Part shown: positions 7,823 to 14,898 of the stretch, piece by piece
Position numbering within the stretch: the stretch's first letter is position 1
How the letters are laid out: each line of letters starts with the position of its first letter
Source of the DNA: DATMBL01 sp050735975
Lineage (GTDB): Bacteria > Desulfobacterota > Binatia > UBA9968
Reading direction: 5' to 3'
DNA: 21,183 nucleotides
Assembly (NCBI GenBank): GCA_050735975.1
Contig: JBOHVS010000156.1
Location: 1 to 21,183 of the forward strand
Translations under genes and position numbers: made by a program
The notes under the pieces: generated by a model
The model's input: the letters and a program-made list of their open reading frames with translations, nothing else
Database searches by the model: none
Told to the model about the DNA's origin: nothing

Positions 7823-7876
7823 AGGTTGAGATTGAGGCTGAGACCTCCCACTAAACCTCAGCCTTAACCTCAACCT
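7823..7876. repeat. Hairpin built from degenerate AGGTTG/AGGCTG hexamers
   Basis: GGTTGAGATTGAGGCTGAG (7824-7842) and CTCAGCCTTAACCTCAACC (7857-7875) are complementary except at two positions, around a 14-base loop; one further A-T pair extends the stem. There is no T-run after it, so it is not a standard intrinsic terminator. It lies between the stop of paralog 2 and the start of paralog 1. Confidence 0.7.
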
Positions 7877-7992
7877 TGATTGATCGGGCGGCGGCCTATT
7901 AAGGTAGAGGCTTCACCGCGGCCGGAGAGGGCTCGCCCCCGAAGGCTGTAACACACTGTCGGCGCTTCTCCATTGTCCGTGAAAATGCTGCG

Positions 7993-9015
7993 CTAGCGCA
8001 ATTTGAAGATCTCCTTCCAGATTTTCTCGTACTTTGGAAATTCCTTGATATCCGCGACACTGATAGCATAGATTTTGTCGGTTCGGGTCTTGTCTACCGG
8101 TTCGACTTTAGGATGCGCCGGCGTGCGGCCGCCTTGTGACATCACTTTTTGTCCGTCCCGGCTCGCCACCCAGCGCGCGAATAACAAAGCTGTCTTCGGG
8201 TGCGGCGCGTCCTTGAAAATCGCCGTAGCATTGATCGACGCGACCCCTTCCGTCAACATGTAATTCACCGGCGCCCCCTTCCTTATACGGCGCGGATAAT
8301 GATGCGAATAGCAGGTCCAGCAGGCGGCGGCTTGGCCCGCCACCAGCAGCTCGGCGAGTTGCGAGTGGCCCTTGTGGAATTCGACATTGTTGGCCGCGAT
8401 CTTTTTCATCAGTTCAATCGCCTTCTCATCGCTCTTGAATTTGTATTTGGCAAACGCCAACAGCATCTCAAGGTCCCGCGGCTCGGCGATCAGCCGGTTC
8501 TTCCAGCGGGGATGCGCGAAATCGTCGAACGACTTCGGCTCTTCCTCCTTTTTTACCAGATTCGTATTCCACGCCGCGATAAAGAATTGAAGATCCGACG
8601 CAGTCCAGAAGCTCCCTTTCAACCCCTGCGGATATTCCGCCGATTCCGGCAGTTTCGTCTCAAGCAAAAGTTTCTGATCATAAACCTGGCTGACATTCTC
8701 CAGCGGCACCTGCAGGATGTCGGCGAGCGTCTTGCCGCCCCGGGCTTCGGTCACCGCGCGAGCTACGAGTTTATCAGAGGTCGCATCGACGTGATTGACT
8801 TTGATGCCGGGAAAACGCTTTTCGAACACCGGAAGAATCTTTTCGGCGTTGATCTGCGCCAGGGTGCCATAGAAATTCAGCGTGCCGCCTTCCTTTAATG
8901 CGGCCTTATGAAGCTCATCCAGGCTCTGGCCCCGCACTGTAGCTGGAAGAGTTATAGCAAGGATCATAATCAGCAGCGAAAATGCTTTCATAGACATGCG
9001 TCGGATACAAACCAT
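7993..9015 (-). CDS. Periplasmic binding protein of the ABC importer, paralog 2
   Basis: A 340-residue binding protein. A basic, hydrophobic signal peptide (MVCIRRMSMKAFSLLIMILA, cleavage probably after about residue 29) precedes the shared start KEGGTLNFYGTLAQINA. The ligand block reads CWTCYSHHYPRRIRKGAP (232-249): a tryptophan replaces the phenylalanine of the other copies and R245 a lysine. It has one more residue than paralogs 1 and 4 near AKYKFKSDEKA. GGAGG (9024-9028) eight bases upstream supports the first ATG over internal ATGs at 8997 and 8991. A 138-bp element separates it from paralog 3. It probably supplies the same permease with a related ligand, but this is inferred from the tandem arrangement. 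Confidence 0.9.
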   Translation of the reverse strand: MVCIRRMSMKAFSLLIMILAITLPATVRGQSLDELHKAALKEGGTLNFYGTLAQINAEKILPVFEKRFPGIKVNHVDATSDKLVARAVTEARGGKTLADILQVPLENVSQVYDQKLLLETKLPESAEYPQGLKGSFWTASDLQFFIAAWNTNLVKKEEEPKSFDDFAHPRWKNRLIAEPRDLEMLLAFAKYKFKSDEKAIELMKKIAANNVEFHKGHSQLAELLVAGQAAACWTCYSHHYPRRIRKGAPVNYMLTEGVASINATAIFKDAPHPKTALLFARWVASRDGQKVMSQGGRTPAHPKVEPVDKTRTDKIYAISVADIKEFPKYEKIWKEIFKLR

Positions 9016-9050
9016 CGAGATAACCTCCTGTAACGAAGTATTTTTATTGC

Positions 9051-9188
9051 CTAGCAGTTTGCTGAAAAACCCTCTCGGAGTCCTTCGACTGGGCTCAGGA
9101 CGAACGGAGGGGTTTTGATATCATTGATGAATTCCGTTCATGCTGAGGCCCTCGAAGCATTCCTAACCTTTTTTCAGCAACCTGCTAG
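9051..9188. repeat. 138-bp palindromic element, copy 2 (MITE-like, CTAG ends)
   Basis: It starts CTAGCAGTTTGCTGAAAAA and ends TTTTTTCAGCAACCTGCTAG. Same length and orientation as copy 1 at 6447-6584, about 93% identical by eye. It lies between binding-protein genes 3 and 2 and occupies most of their 236-base gap. No flanking direct repeat is evident here. Taken together, the best-preserved ends are the left end of copy 1 and the right end of copy 2, which are 19 to 20 bp reverse complements. Confidence 0.85.
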
Positions 9189-9251
9189 ACCACCTGGAAA
9201 AGTTAATAGCAATTTTACCCCGAGAGTCAACTGCCGCGGCCCGGTCTTTGC

Positions 9252-10277
9252 TTACCGCAGTTTGAAAATGCCCTTCCAAATCTTCTCGTATCTGCCCCAA
9301 TTCTTTATTTCGTCCGTGCCGATAGGATAGATTTTCGCCGGGCGGATCTTTTCCATCGGCTCGACCTTTGGGTGCGGCGGCGTGCGGCCACCCATGGCGT
9401 AAACTTTTTGCCCCTCCTCGCTGGCAGACCAGCGGGCGAAAAGCCACGCTGTATTCGGGTGAGGGCTGTCCTTTGCAAGAGCAGTCGCATTTATCGAAGC
9501 AACTCCTTCGGTCACCATAAATCCCAGCGGCGCTCCTTTTTTGATACGAGGCGGATAGTGATGCGCATAGCACGTGAAACAGGCAGCGGCCTGTCCGGCG
9601 ACGAGAAACTCGGCAAGCTGAGAGTGACCCTTGTGAAACTCGACGTTATTCGCCGCGATTTTTTTCAGAAGCGCTACCGCCTTCTCTTCATTTTTGTATT
9701 TGTGCCTGGCTAGACCCATGAGAATCTCTACGTCTCTTGGTTCGGCGATGAGCCTTCCCTTCCACCTCGGATCGGCAAAGTCTTCAAATTTTTTTGGTTC
9801 TTCACCTTTTTTGACCAGGTTGGTATTCCAAGCTCCCGTGAGGAAGAGCAAATCAGCCGCAACCCAAAATGACCCTTTTAAATTATCCGGATAAGCGGCT
9901 GCTTCGGGAGGGAGTTTTTCAATGACCAGCTTCTGATCAGCGAGCTGCAATATGTTTTCCAGCGACATTTGAAAAATGTCGGCCGAGATCTTGCCGCCGC
10001 GGGCTTCGGTAATGGCTCGGGCCGCAAGTTTGTCCGCCGTGGCATCTACGTGGTTTATCTTGATTCCCGGAAAACGCTTTTCGAAAACGGGAATAATCTT
10101 GGCCGCATTGATTTGCGCCAGGGTACCGTAAAAGTTAAGGGTTCCTCCCTCCTTGACCGCCTGCTTGTAGATATTATCCAAACTCTGGCCGGGGGCGGGT
10201 GAAGCGAAGAGCCAAAGCACAAAGCCAAAAACTACACCCGGAACAACGAGGCTATATCGCCGTGTTCTCTTAAGCAT
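9252..10277 (-). CDS. Periplasmic binding protein of the ABC importer, paralog 3
   Basis: A 341-residue binding protein with signal peptide MLKRTRRYSLVVPGVVFGFV continuing to about APG at 28-30, then the family opening KEGGTLNFYGTLAQINA and ligand block CFTCYAHHYPPRIKKGAP (233-250). It resembles paralog 2 in the ARHKYKNEEKA region (the extra-residue type) but paralog 4 in the YPPRIKKG segment. GGGGG lies four bases before the ATG, a weaker ribosome site than those of paralogs 1, 2 and 4. Only 51 bases separate it from paralog 4, so the two are very likely cotranscribed. Ligand unknown. Confidence 0.9.
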   Translation of the reverse strand: MLKRTRRYSLVVPGVVFGFVLWLFASPAPGQSLDNIYKQAVKEGGTLNFYGTLAQINAAKIIPVFEKRFPGIKINHVDATADKLAARAITEARGGKISADIFQMSLENILQLADQKLVIEKLPPEAAAYPDNLKGSFWVAADLLFLTGAWNTNLVKKGEEPKKFEDFADPRWKGRLIAEPRDVEILMGLARHKYKNEEKAVALLKKIAANNVEFHKGHSQLAEFLVAGQAAACFTCYAHHYPPRIKKGAPLGFMVTEGVASINATALAKDSPHPNTAWLFARWSASEEGQKVYAMGGRTPPHPKVEPMEKIRPAKIYPIGTDEIKNWGRYEKIWKGIFKLR

Positions 10278-10328
10278 AAGACCCCCGTTTCTCTGTTAGT
10301 GGTCCAGTCCCAGATGCTTCATTTCGAA

Positions 10329-11342
10329 CTATCTCAGCCTGAAAATATCCTTCCATATCTTCTCGTATTTCTTAAACTGCTTGAGGTCGTCCGCACCGAC
10401 CGCATAAATCTTCTTCGGCCGCACCGGCAACATCGGCTCTACCTTCGGGTGAGCGGGCGTACGGCCGCCCCTTGCAAATGCCTTTTGGCCCTCCTCCGAC
10501 TCCGCCCAGCGCGCGTAGAGCAACGCCGTGTTCGGATGAGGCGCGTCTTTTGAAATGGCAACCGCGATGATCCCGCCGATCCCTTCCTCGAGAAAATAGC
10601 CGAGTGGGGCGCCCTTTTTGATCCGAGGCGGATAGTGGTGGGAGTAACACGTAAAGCAAGCCGCGGCCTGTCCCGCGACGAGAAGCTCCGCCAGATCAGA
10701 ATGCCCCTTGTGAAACTCCGGATTATTGGCCGCAATCTTCTTGAGAATCGCGGTAGCCTTCTCCAGGCTCTTGTGCTTGTGCATCAAGCCGATAACCAGC
10801 TCCGCATCCCTGGGCTCGGCTATCAGCCGGTCTTTCCAGCGGGGATCGGCAAAATCGTCAAACGACTTCGGCGCTTCTTCCTTTTTAACATTTTTCGTGT
10901 TCCAGGCGCCGATGAAAAAGATCAAATTGTTCGCCGTCCACCAGGAGCCTTTCAAGTTATCCGGATAAGCTGCCGCTTCCGGGAGGGGCTTATCCAATAG
11001 CAGTTTCTGATCGTGAAGCTGGGCGATGTTCTCGAGGCCAAATTCAAAAGCATCGGCGATCACCCTGCCGCCGCGGGCCTCGGTGATCGCGCGCACCGCG
11101 AGCTTATCCGAGGTGGCATCGACGTGGTTGATTTTGATACCGGGAAAGCGCTTCTCGAACTCGGGAAAAATCTTCTGCGCGTTGATCTGCGCCAGCGAAC
11201 AGTAGCAGTTAAGAACGCCCCCCTCTTTCAGCGCCCTTTTGTAAACCGCGTCGATTGATTCGCTCTGCGCTGCAAAAACTGACGGCGCAACGAGACCGAC
11301 CAGCGCAACCACTAATAAACCCAATATGATTCTATCCCGCAT
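10329..11342 (-). CDS. Periplasmic binding protein of the ABC importer, paralog 4
   Basis: A 337-residue binding protein, first of the four in transcription order. The signal peptide is MRDRIILGLLVVALVGLVAP with likely cleavage after VFA. It carries the ligand block CFTCYSHHYPPRIKKGAP (229-246) but differs from its sisters at the first mature strand, where NFYGTLAQ is replaced by NCYCSLAQ (C46 and C48). This adds two cysteines near the expected ligand-facing edge. An upstream in-frame TTG at 11348 is only three bases from GGAGG (11352-11356), so the ATG at 11342, nine bases away, is the better start. It is most like paralog 1 in the DAELVIGLMHKHKSLEKA region. Confidence 0.9.
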   Translation of the reverse strand: MRDRIILGLLVVALVGLVAPSVFAAQSESIDAVYKRALKEGGVLNCYCSLAQINAQKIFPEFEKRFPGIKINHVDATSDKLAVRAITEARGGRVIADAFEFGLENIAQLHDQKLLLDKPLPEAAAYPDNLKGSWWTANNLIFFIGAWNTKNVKKEEAPKSFDDFADPRWKDRLIAEPRDAELVIGLMHKHKSLEKATAILKKIAANNPEFHKGHSDLAELLVAGQAAACFTCYSHHYPPRIKKGAPLGYFLEEGIGGIIAVAISKDAPHPNTALLYARWAESEEGQKAFARGGRTPAHPKVEPMLPVRPKKIYAVGADDLKQFKKYEKIWKDIFRLR

Positions 11343-11388
11343 AGACAAATACCTCCTTTGTTTTTACCAAGCCATAATTTCGAACGCC

Positions 11389-11499
11389 TTATTTCTTTTT
11401 ACTCTTTATTGCCAGTTTTCCTTTCAACTCCGGACTTATCGGGCTGATCTGTCCAAAACTGGGGACAAGCGCCAAGAGCCGCAGAACTGTGACCTTCAT
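11389..11499 (-). CDS. Possible 36-residue ORF between amidohydrolase and binding-protein genes
   Basis: A short reading frame begins MKVTVLRLLALVPSFGQISP and ends in a lysine-rich tail (KSKKK). GGAGG (11509-11513) lies nine bases before the ATG, as good as the sites of the neighbouring genes. It sits 30 bases after the amidohydrolase stop and 46 bases before paralog 4. I recognise no family. It could be a real small protein, a leader peptide, or the remnant N-terminus of a lost gene. The ribosome site and position are the only support. Confidence 0.35.
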   Translation of the reverse strand: MKVTVLRLLALVPSFGQISPISPELKGKLAIKSKKK

Positions 11500-11529
11500 A
11501 AGTAGAAGCCTCCAGCTTTGAGCCGTTGC

Positions 11530-12642
11530 CTACACTTCCAGCGTGTAGAACGCTTTTGCGTTCATTCCCAGTATCTTTCTCTTTGTCGCTTCACGGATAT
11601 CGCGGCGTTCCTGGATTTCTTGCACGGCGGTATCGCGGCCCTCGCCATGAGGCATGTCCGCCTCCATCATAATCCGATCCTCCCCGATCCAGTTCACGAC
11701 CTCAGGTAAGAGTTTCTCTTCGGCTTCACAAGTAAAGTAAATCTCACAATTTTTGATGTAGTCGCTGGCATTTCTCCTCGGTACCGGCCAGCCGCTGCGT
11801 TGCTCCGCCTTGTGGTAGTGATCCATGCGTTGAACCATATACGGCACCCAATCGACGCCGGCTTCTAAGAACCCAACCCTTAGACGAGGGTGCCGGTCCA
11901 GGACTTCACCTAAAATGCTGAAAAAGGCCATCATGATCGGCAGGGTAAAGCTCAGAACGTGCGCGCCGTAGTTGGAATCGACGCTCAAACGGAGACCCGG
12001 ATGGCTCCAACCCGTATGAATGCCAACCGGCATCTTCAATCGCTCCGCTTCGGCAAAGACCGGATCAAGAGAGATATCATGCAACATGCGGTCTCTAACC
12101 GTCCCGAAAACGACTACCGAAACAGCGCCGAGCTCTTTCGCCCGTCTCACCTCTTCTACTGCTTTCGGGACGTTTTGCATCGGCATGACTGCGGCCCATT
12201 TCAAGCGGTCCGGCTTGTAGCTGCACGCTTTCGCCATCCAGGTGTTGTAACTCGAGGCCAAAGCCGCCTCCAATCCGGGATCGTCGGTCAACGGCTCCAA
12301 GAAAATGGTCGGATATATTACCTGAACGTGGATCCGGCCCTTGTCTAAATCGCGAATTCGCGCGGCCGGGTCGGTCATGCCCTGGCTCCCCAAACCGAAC
12401 GGTTTTTTCGCCGCGTAGACCATACTTAGAGGAGTGGCGATGACCGTAGTGCCGCGACCCATATATTGCGGATGGGCGACGCCATCGATGAGCCAGAGGG
12501 CGTTGTGATGACAAAACTCGGGCCGGTTGTCGAAGGTGACTGCCAGCGGTCTACGGCGCCGGTAGCTCTCATCCATGTGGCTCCACGTCTCGTCTACCTC
12601 TTCGACATGCGAGTCAGCATCAACGACGAGATATTCGGCCAT
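11530..12642 (-). CDS. Amidohydrolase-family metal enzyme (Amidohydrolase_2, ACMSD superfamily)
   Basis: The 370-residue TIM-barrel enzyme has the N-terminal metal motif DADSH (8-12), a second ligand histidine in IHTGW (H209), the FLEAGVDWVPYM strand (258-269) and the late aspartate in EADMPHGEG (327-335, D329). Family members decarboxylate or hydrolyse carboxylated aromatic or ring-cleavage compounds; the 2-amino-3-carboxymuconate semialdehyde decarboxylase (ACMSD) is the best known. In ACMSD the first motif is D-x-H-x-H; here the first histidine is aspartate, a variant frequent in uncharacterised relatives. The substrate is unknown. AGGA lies nine bases before the ATG. It is 41 bases after the epimerase gene and heads toward the binding-protein array, suggesting it acts on an imported compound. 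Confidence 0.85.
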   Translation of the reverse strand: MAEYLVVDADSHVEEVDETWSHMDESYRRRRPLAVTFDNRPEFCHHNALWLIDGVAHPQYMGRGTTVIATPLSMVYAAKKPFGLGSQGMTDPAARIRDLDKGRIHVQVIYPTIFLEPLTDDPGLEAALASSYNTWMAKACSYKPDRLKWAAVMPMQNVPKAVEEVRRAKELGAVSVVVFGTVRDRMLHDISLDPVFAEAERLKMPVGIHTGWSHPGLRLSVDSNYGAHVLSFTLPIMMAFFSILGEVLDRHPRLRVGFLEAGVDWVPYMVQRMDHYHKAEQRSGWPVPRRNASDYIKNCEIYFTCEAEEKLLPEVVNWIGEDRIMMEADMPHGEGRDTAVQEIQERRDIREATKRKILGMNAKAFYTLEV

Positions 12643-12683
12643 AGCGAGCTTTCCTGTTGGGCGTTAGGCGCTGCCCGCGTGGG

Positions 12684-13655
12684 TTAGAGGTTTTCCAATC
12701 TCTTCAAGGTCGCGGCATAATCGGCGACAGCCTTTTCGATGGGGTAGTCGGGTTCGTAACCCAACTGTTCCTTCGAGCGCGAGAAATCACTGGCCAGCCG
12801 GCTCTCGGGGTAAGGCATTGGATTGCCGCCTCTGACCAGTTCGATCTTGGGTTCTGGAAAGTGCTTTTTGATCGCCGAAAGGATCTCTTCGCCGCCGACG
12901 AGTTGTCCGTTGCCGATGTGGAACAACTGGTCTTTGAACTTATCTTTAAGGACCGCCAAGACCGTTCCTTTCGCGGCGTCTCTACCATAGAGAACTTCGG
13001 TGGGAGCATAGGGCCAGGTGATCTTTGCCGCTCCGCCCTTGACCGCGGCGCGGATCATCTCTTGAATCGCTTGTTCGCGTGTCGCTTTGAGCGCCGTCGG
13101 CGACGGCCCGTAAAGCCCGCCGACGTAGCGCAAACAAATGAATTCGAAACCATAGCGTTTGGCATAAGCTCTTCCCATAAACTCGCAGCCGGCCTTCGTC
13201 GCAGCATAAACCGAAGGCGGATTCATCGGAATGCTCTCATCGATCTTCGACAGCCCTTCGCCAAGAGATCCCAAGTAAACCGTCCCCGAGCTCGGAAAGA
13301 TGACTCGCGACACTTTTTCCAGGCGAGCGGCCTCGAACACGTTGACCGTCCCCATGAAGTTCAAGCGCACTCCACTGTAGGGCCGTCTCTGAACTTCTTC
13401 GCCCAGAAATGCCGCCAGGTGAACGATGCGATCGCAGTCGTTGTCTCGAATCGCCGAAATCAGAGCCGGCAGATCCAACATATCGCCGCGGATCATCGTG
13501 AGCTTGCTGGTATCCACTCCCACCGCGTTGAGAAGTCGCTCATTCAGGGCGACATCGAAAACGACGGGTCGTTCGCCCCGGTCGAGGAGCATCCCGGCCG
13601 CGTACGCGCCCACCAAACCAGTACCCCCGGTGATCAGTATTCCTTTTTTAGCCAT
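12684..13655 (-). CDS. NAD-dependent epimerase/dehydratase (extended SDR)
   Basis: The 323-residue protein begins with the Rossmann nucleotide motif ITGGTGLVG (8-16), has the DMLD and VHLAAFLG strands (58-85), the catalytic region PSSGTVY (121-127) and YAATK (150-154), and a C-terminal substrate domain. This is the extended SDR layout of nucleotide-sugar epimerases and related reductases. The neighbours suggest a catabolic rather than a sugar-nucleotide role, but the substrate cannot be given. It is the first gene of the long minus-strand operon, with a plausible promoter at 13685-13711. Its ribosome site is weak. Confidence 0.88.
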   Translation of the reverse strand: MAKKGILITGGTGLVGAYAAGMLLDRGERPVVFDVALNERLLNAVGVDTSKLTMIRGDMLDLPALISAIRDNDCDRIVHLAAFLGEEVQRRPYSGVRLNFMGTVNVFEAARLEKVSRVIFPSSGTVYLGSLGEGLSKIDESIPMNPPSVYAATKAGCEFMGRAYAKRYGFEFICLRYVGGLYGPSPTALKATREQAIQEMIRAAVKGGAAKITWPYAPTEVLYGRDAAKGTVLAVLKDKFKDQLFHIGNGQLVGGEEILSAIKKHFPEPKIELVRGGNPMPYPESRLASDFSRSKEQLGYEPDYPIEKAVADYAATLKRLENL

Positions 13656-13684
13656 ACCACAGGTTCGATCTGCGACGTGCCTCT

Positions 13685-13711
13685 ACTATACCAAAAGGAC
13701 CATCGAGTCAA
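13685..13711 (-). promoter_or_regulatory. Candidate promoter of the epimerase-to-transporter operon
   Basis: Minus-strand TTGACT (13706-13711) and TATAGT (13685-13690) each match the sigma70 boxes at 5 of 6 bases. The spacer is 15 bases, shorter than ideal. The predicted start lies about 20-25 bases before the epimerase ATG. The inverted-repeat element ends 18 bases upstream of the -35 box. Confidence 0.45.
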
Positions 13712-13729
13712 CGTATGATGGACAATTCC

Positions 13730-13908
13730 GGTAGTGGTTCAATTTGGCCCAAGATCCCTCACGGAGCTTGTCCTGAGAAACTCTTCGCTGCGCTTAGAGT
13801 GACAGCCGAAGGATTCGGGATGACAAATCCTTTAGGTGTCATTCCGAGCGGGAGCGAGGAATCTTTCCTGATGTAACGGAAGACTCTGATTGTAACTGAA
13901 CCACTACC
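13730..13908. repeat. 179-bp terminal-inverted-repeat element, copy B (inverted relative to copy A)
   Basis: It begins GGTAGTGGTTCAATT and ends AACTGAACCACTACC, giving 15-bp terminal inverted repeats with one mismatch. Read in reverse complement it matches 305-481 at about 97% by eye. No target duplication is visible at this copy. Both copies sit in gaps between divergently transcribed genes, and together they bracket everything from thiI to the epimerase. Confidence 0.88.
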
Positions 13909-14008
13909 GCCGGCAGCCTTGGCTTGACCTTGGAAACAGCGAAGTGATAGCTTTCGCGTCTAAACGCGTACCGGCTTTCCTCTACGGTGCCCGTTGCAAT
14001 CCTTTCCT

Positions 14009-14032
14009 CGACTGCGGTATCGAGAGCAGTCG
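14009..14032. promoter_or_regulatory. Short perfect inverted repeat upstream of SDR gene
   Basis: CGACTGC (14009-14015) and GCAGTCG (14026-14032) are exact reverse complements around a 10-base loop, about 30 bases before the SDR start. It could be an operator half-site pair or an mRNA hairpin; chance is also possible. Confidence 0.3.
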
Positions 14033-14063
14033 GATTTGAGAATATTTGAGGAGGCATCACAAT

Positions 14064-14891
14064 ATGGCGCAGTCCGCAGTCGGCGAGCATCCGATGTTAA
14101 GACCGGGACTAGCCCGTCTTAAAGGGAAAATCGCAATCGTCACCGGAGCCAACAGCGGCATCGGCCGGGCCACATCGCGTCTGTTTGCCCGTGAGGGAGC
14201 CAGGGTTGTCTGTTGCGATATCCAGGAAACGATCTCGCCGAGAATAGACCGGCTTATCGCGCAGGACGGCGGACAGGCGGTGTTTGCAAGGATCGACGTT
14301 ACCAAACAAGAAGACTGCGACCGCATGGCAGCTACGGCGCTGGAAACATTCGGCGACCTGGACATCCTCTATAACAATGCGGGCGGCGGGATTCGGAAAA
14401 AGCTTCACGAGCACACGGATGAGGAGTGGAACTTCGTCGTAAATCTAAATTTGAATGCAATGTTTCGCGGCGCGCGCGCGGTGCTGCCGCACTTTATCAA
14501 GAAGCGCAGCGGCAACATTGTAACCACGGCATCCACGTTCGGGCTTTTAGCGTCGGCCGAGTATCCCGGTTATTGCGCGACCAAAGCAGCTATTGTGAAT
14601 CTCACCCGTGAGATGGCGCTGGACTATGGCCCTCTAGGGATCCGCGTGAACTGCGTTTGCCCCGGAGCTATCGAAACGCCTCGCTTCAGAGGATTTCCAC
14701 CGAAGGCCACATTGGGCGATGGGATGACGGATGAGCAACGGGAAAAAATGGGCAGCAGCAACAAAGCGCTGTTGCGCATGGGCCGTCCCGAAGAGATCGC
14801 TTACGGCGTGTTGTTCCTGGTATCGGACGAAGCCTCGTTCGTCACGGGCCACGCCTTAGTAGTCGATGGCGGTCAAACGATCGATGCGTAA
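14064..14891 (+). CDS. Short-chain dehydrogenase/reductase (classical SDR), first copy
   Basis: A 275-residue NAD(P)-dependent oxidoreductase. The cofactor motif TGANSGIG is at 27-34, NNAG at 104-107, the catalytic serine in TTASTFG (S157), Y170 and K174 in YCATK, and the PG-motif in VCPGAIETPR (198-207). The C-terminus GHALVVDGGQ is typical of the family. D52 in CCDIQ, after the second beta strand, suggests preference for NAD. The substrate is unknown. I start at the ATG at 14064, nine bases after GAGGAGG (14048-14054); an upstream in-frame TTG would place that ribosome site inside the gene. The 15-20 residues before the Rossmann fold are slightly longer than usual. Confidence 0.9.
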   Translation: MAQSAVGEHPMLRPGLARLKGKIAIVTGANSGIGRATSRLFAREGARVVCCDIQETISPRIDRLIAQDGGQAVFARIDVTKQEDCDRMAATALETFGDLDILYNNAGGGIRKKLHEHTDEEWNFVVNLNLNAMFRGARAVLPHFIKKRSGNIVTTASTFGLLASAEYPGYCATKAAIVNLTREMALDYGPLGIRVNCVCPGAIETPRFRGFPPKATLGDGMTDEQREKMGSSNKALLRMGRPEEIAYGVLFLVSDEASFVTGHALVVDGGQTIDA

Positions 14892-14898
14892 ATGAGAC

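Larger units (their letters stand above)
7596..7992. other. 397-base gap between binding-protein genes 1 and 2
   Basis: No convincing gene on either strand. It contains the ribosome site of paralog 1 (7601-7605), a possible internal promoter (7654-7682) and the palindromic hexamer-rich stretch at 7823-7876. The rest shows no recognisable structure. Confidence 0.6.
13656..14063. other. 408-base divergent intergenic region
   Basis: No gene is convincing. It holds the candidate epimerase promoter (13685-13711), inverted-repeat element copy B (13730-13908), a short perfect hairpin (14009-14032) and the ribosome site of the following SDR (14048-14054). A minus-strand reading frame crosses 13909-14090 and runs into the element, but I recognise nothing in it. 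Confidence 0.6.

Noticed and set aside
7622..7867. 81-codon plus-strand frame in the gap between binding-protein genes 1 and 2
   Set aside because: Ends in an RFRLRLRLR-type run translated from the hexamer hairpin; no start signal and low-complexity product.
8200..8898. 232-codon plus-strand frame opposite binding-protein gene 2
   Set aside because: Antisense shadow. Similar frames appear opposite the other three paralogs at matching places, as expected from shared coding sequence.
12657..13718. Long open frame (353 codons) on the plus strand opposite the epimerase gene
   Set aside because: The minus-strand frame has clear SDR motifs. The plus-strand translation shows no family features and is a by-product of codon bias.
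13839..14090. Minus-strand frame crossing the end of element copy B, possible gene remnant
   Set aside because: No recognisable family, no ribosome site, and half of it lies in the repeat element.
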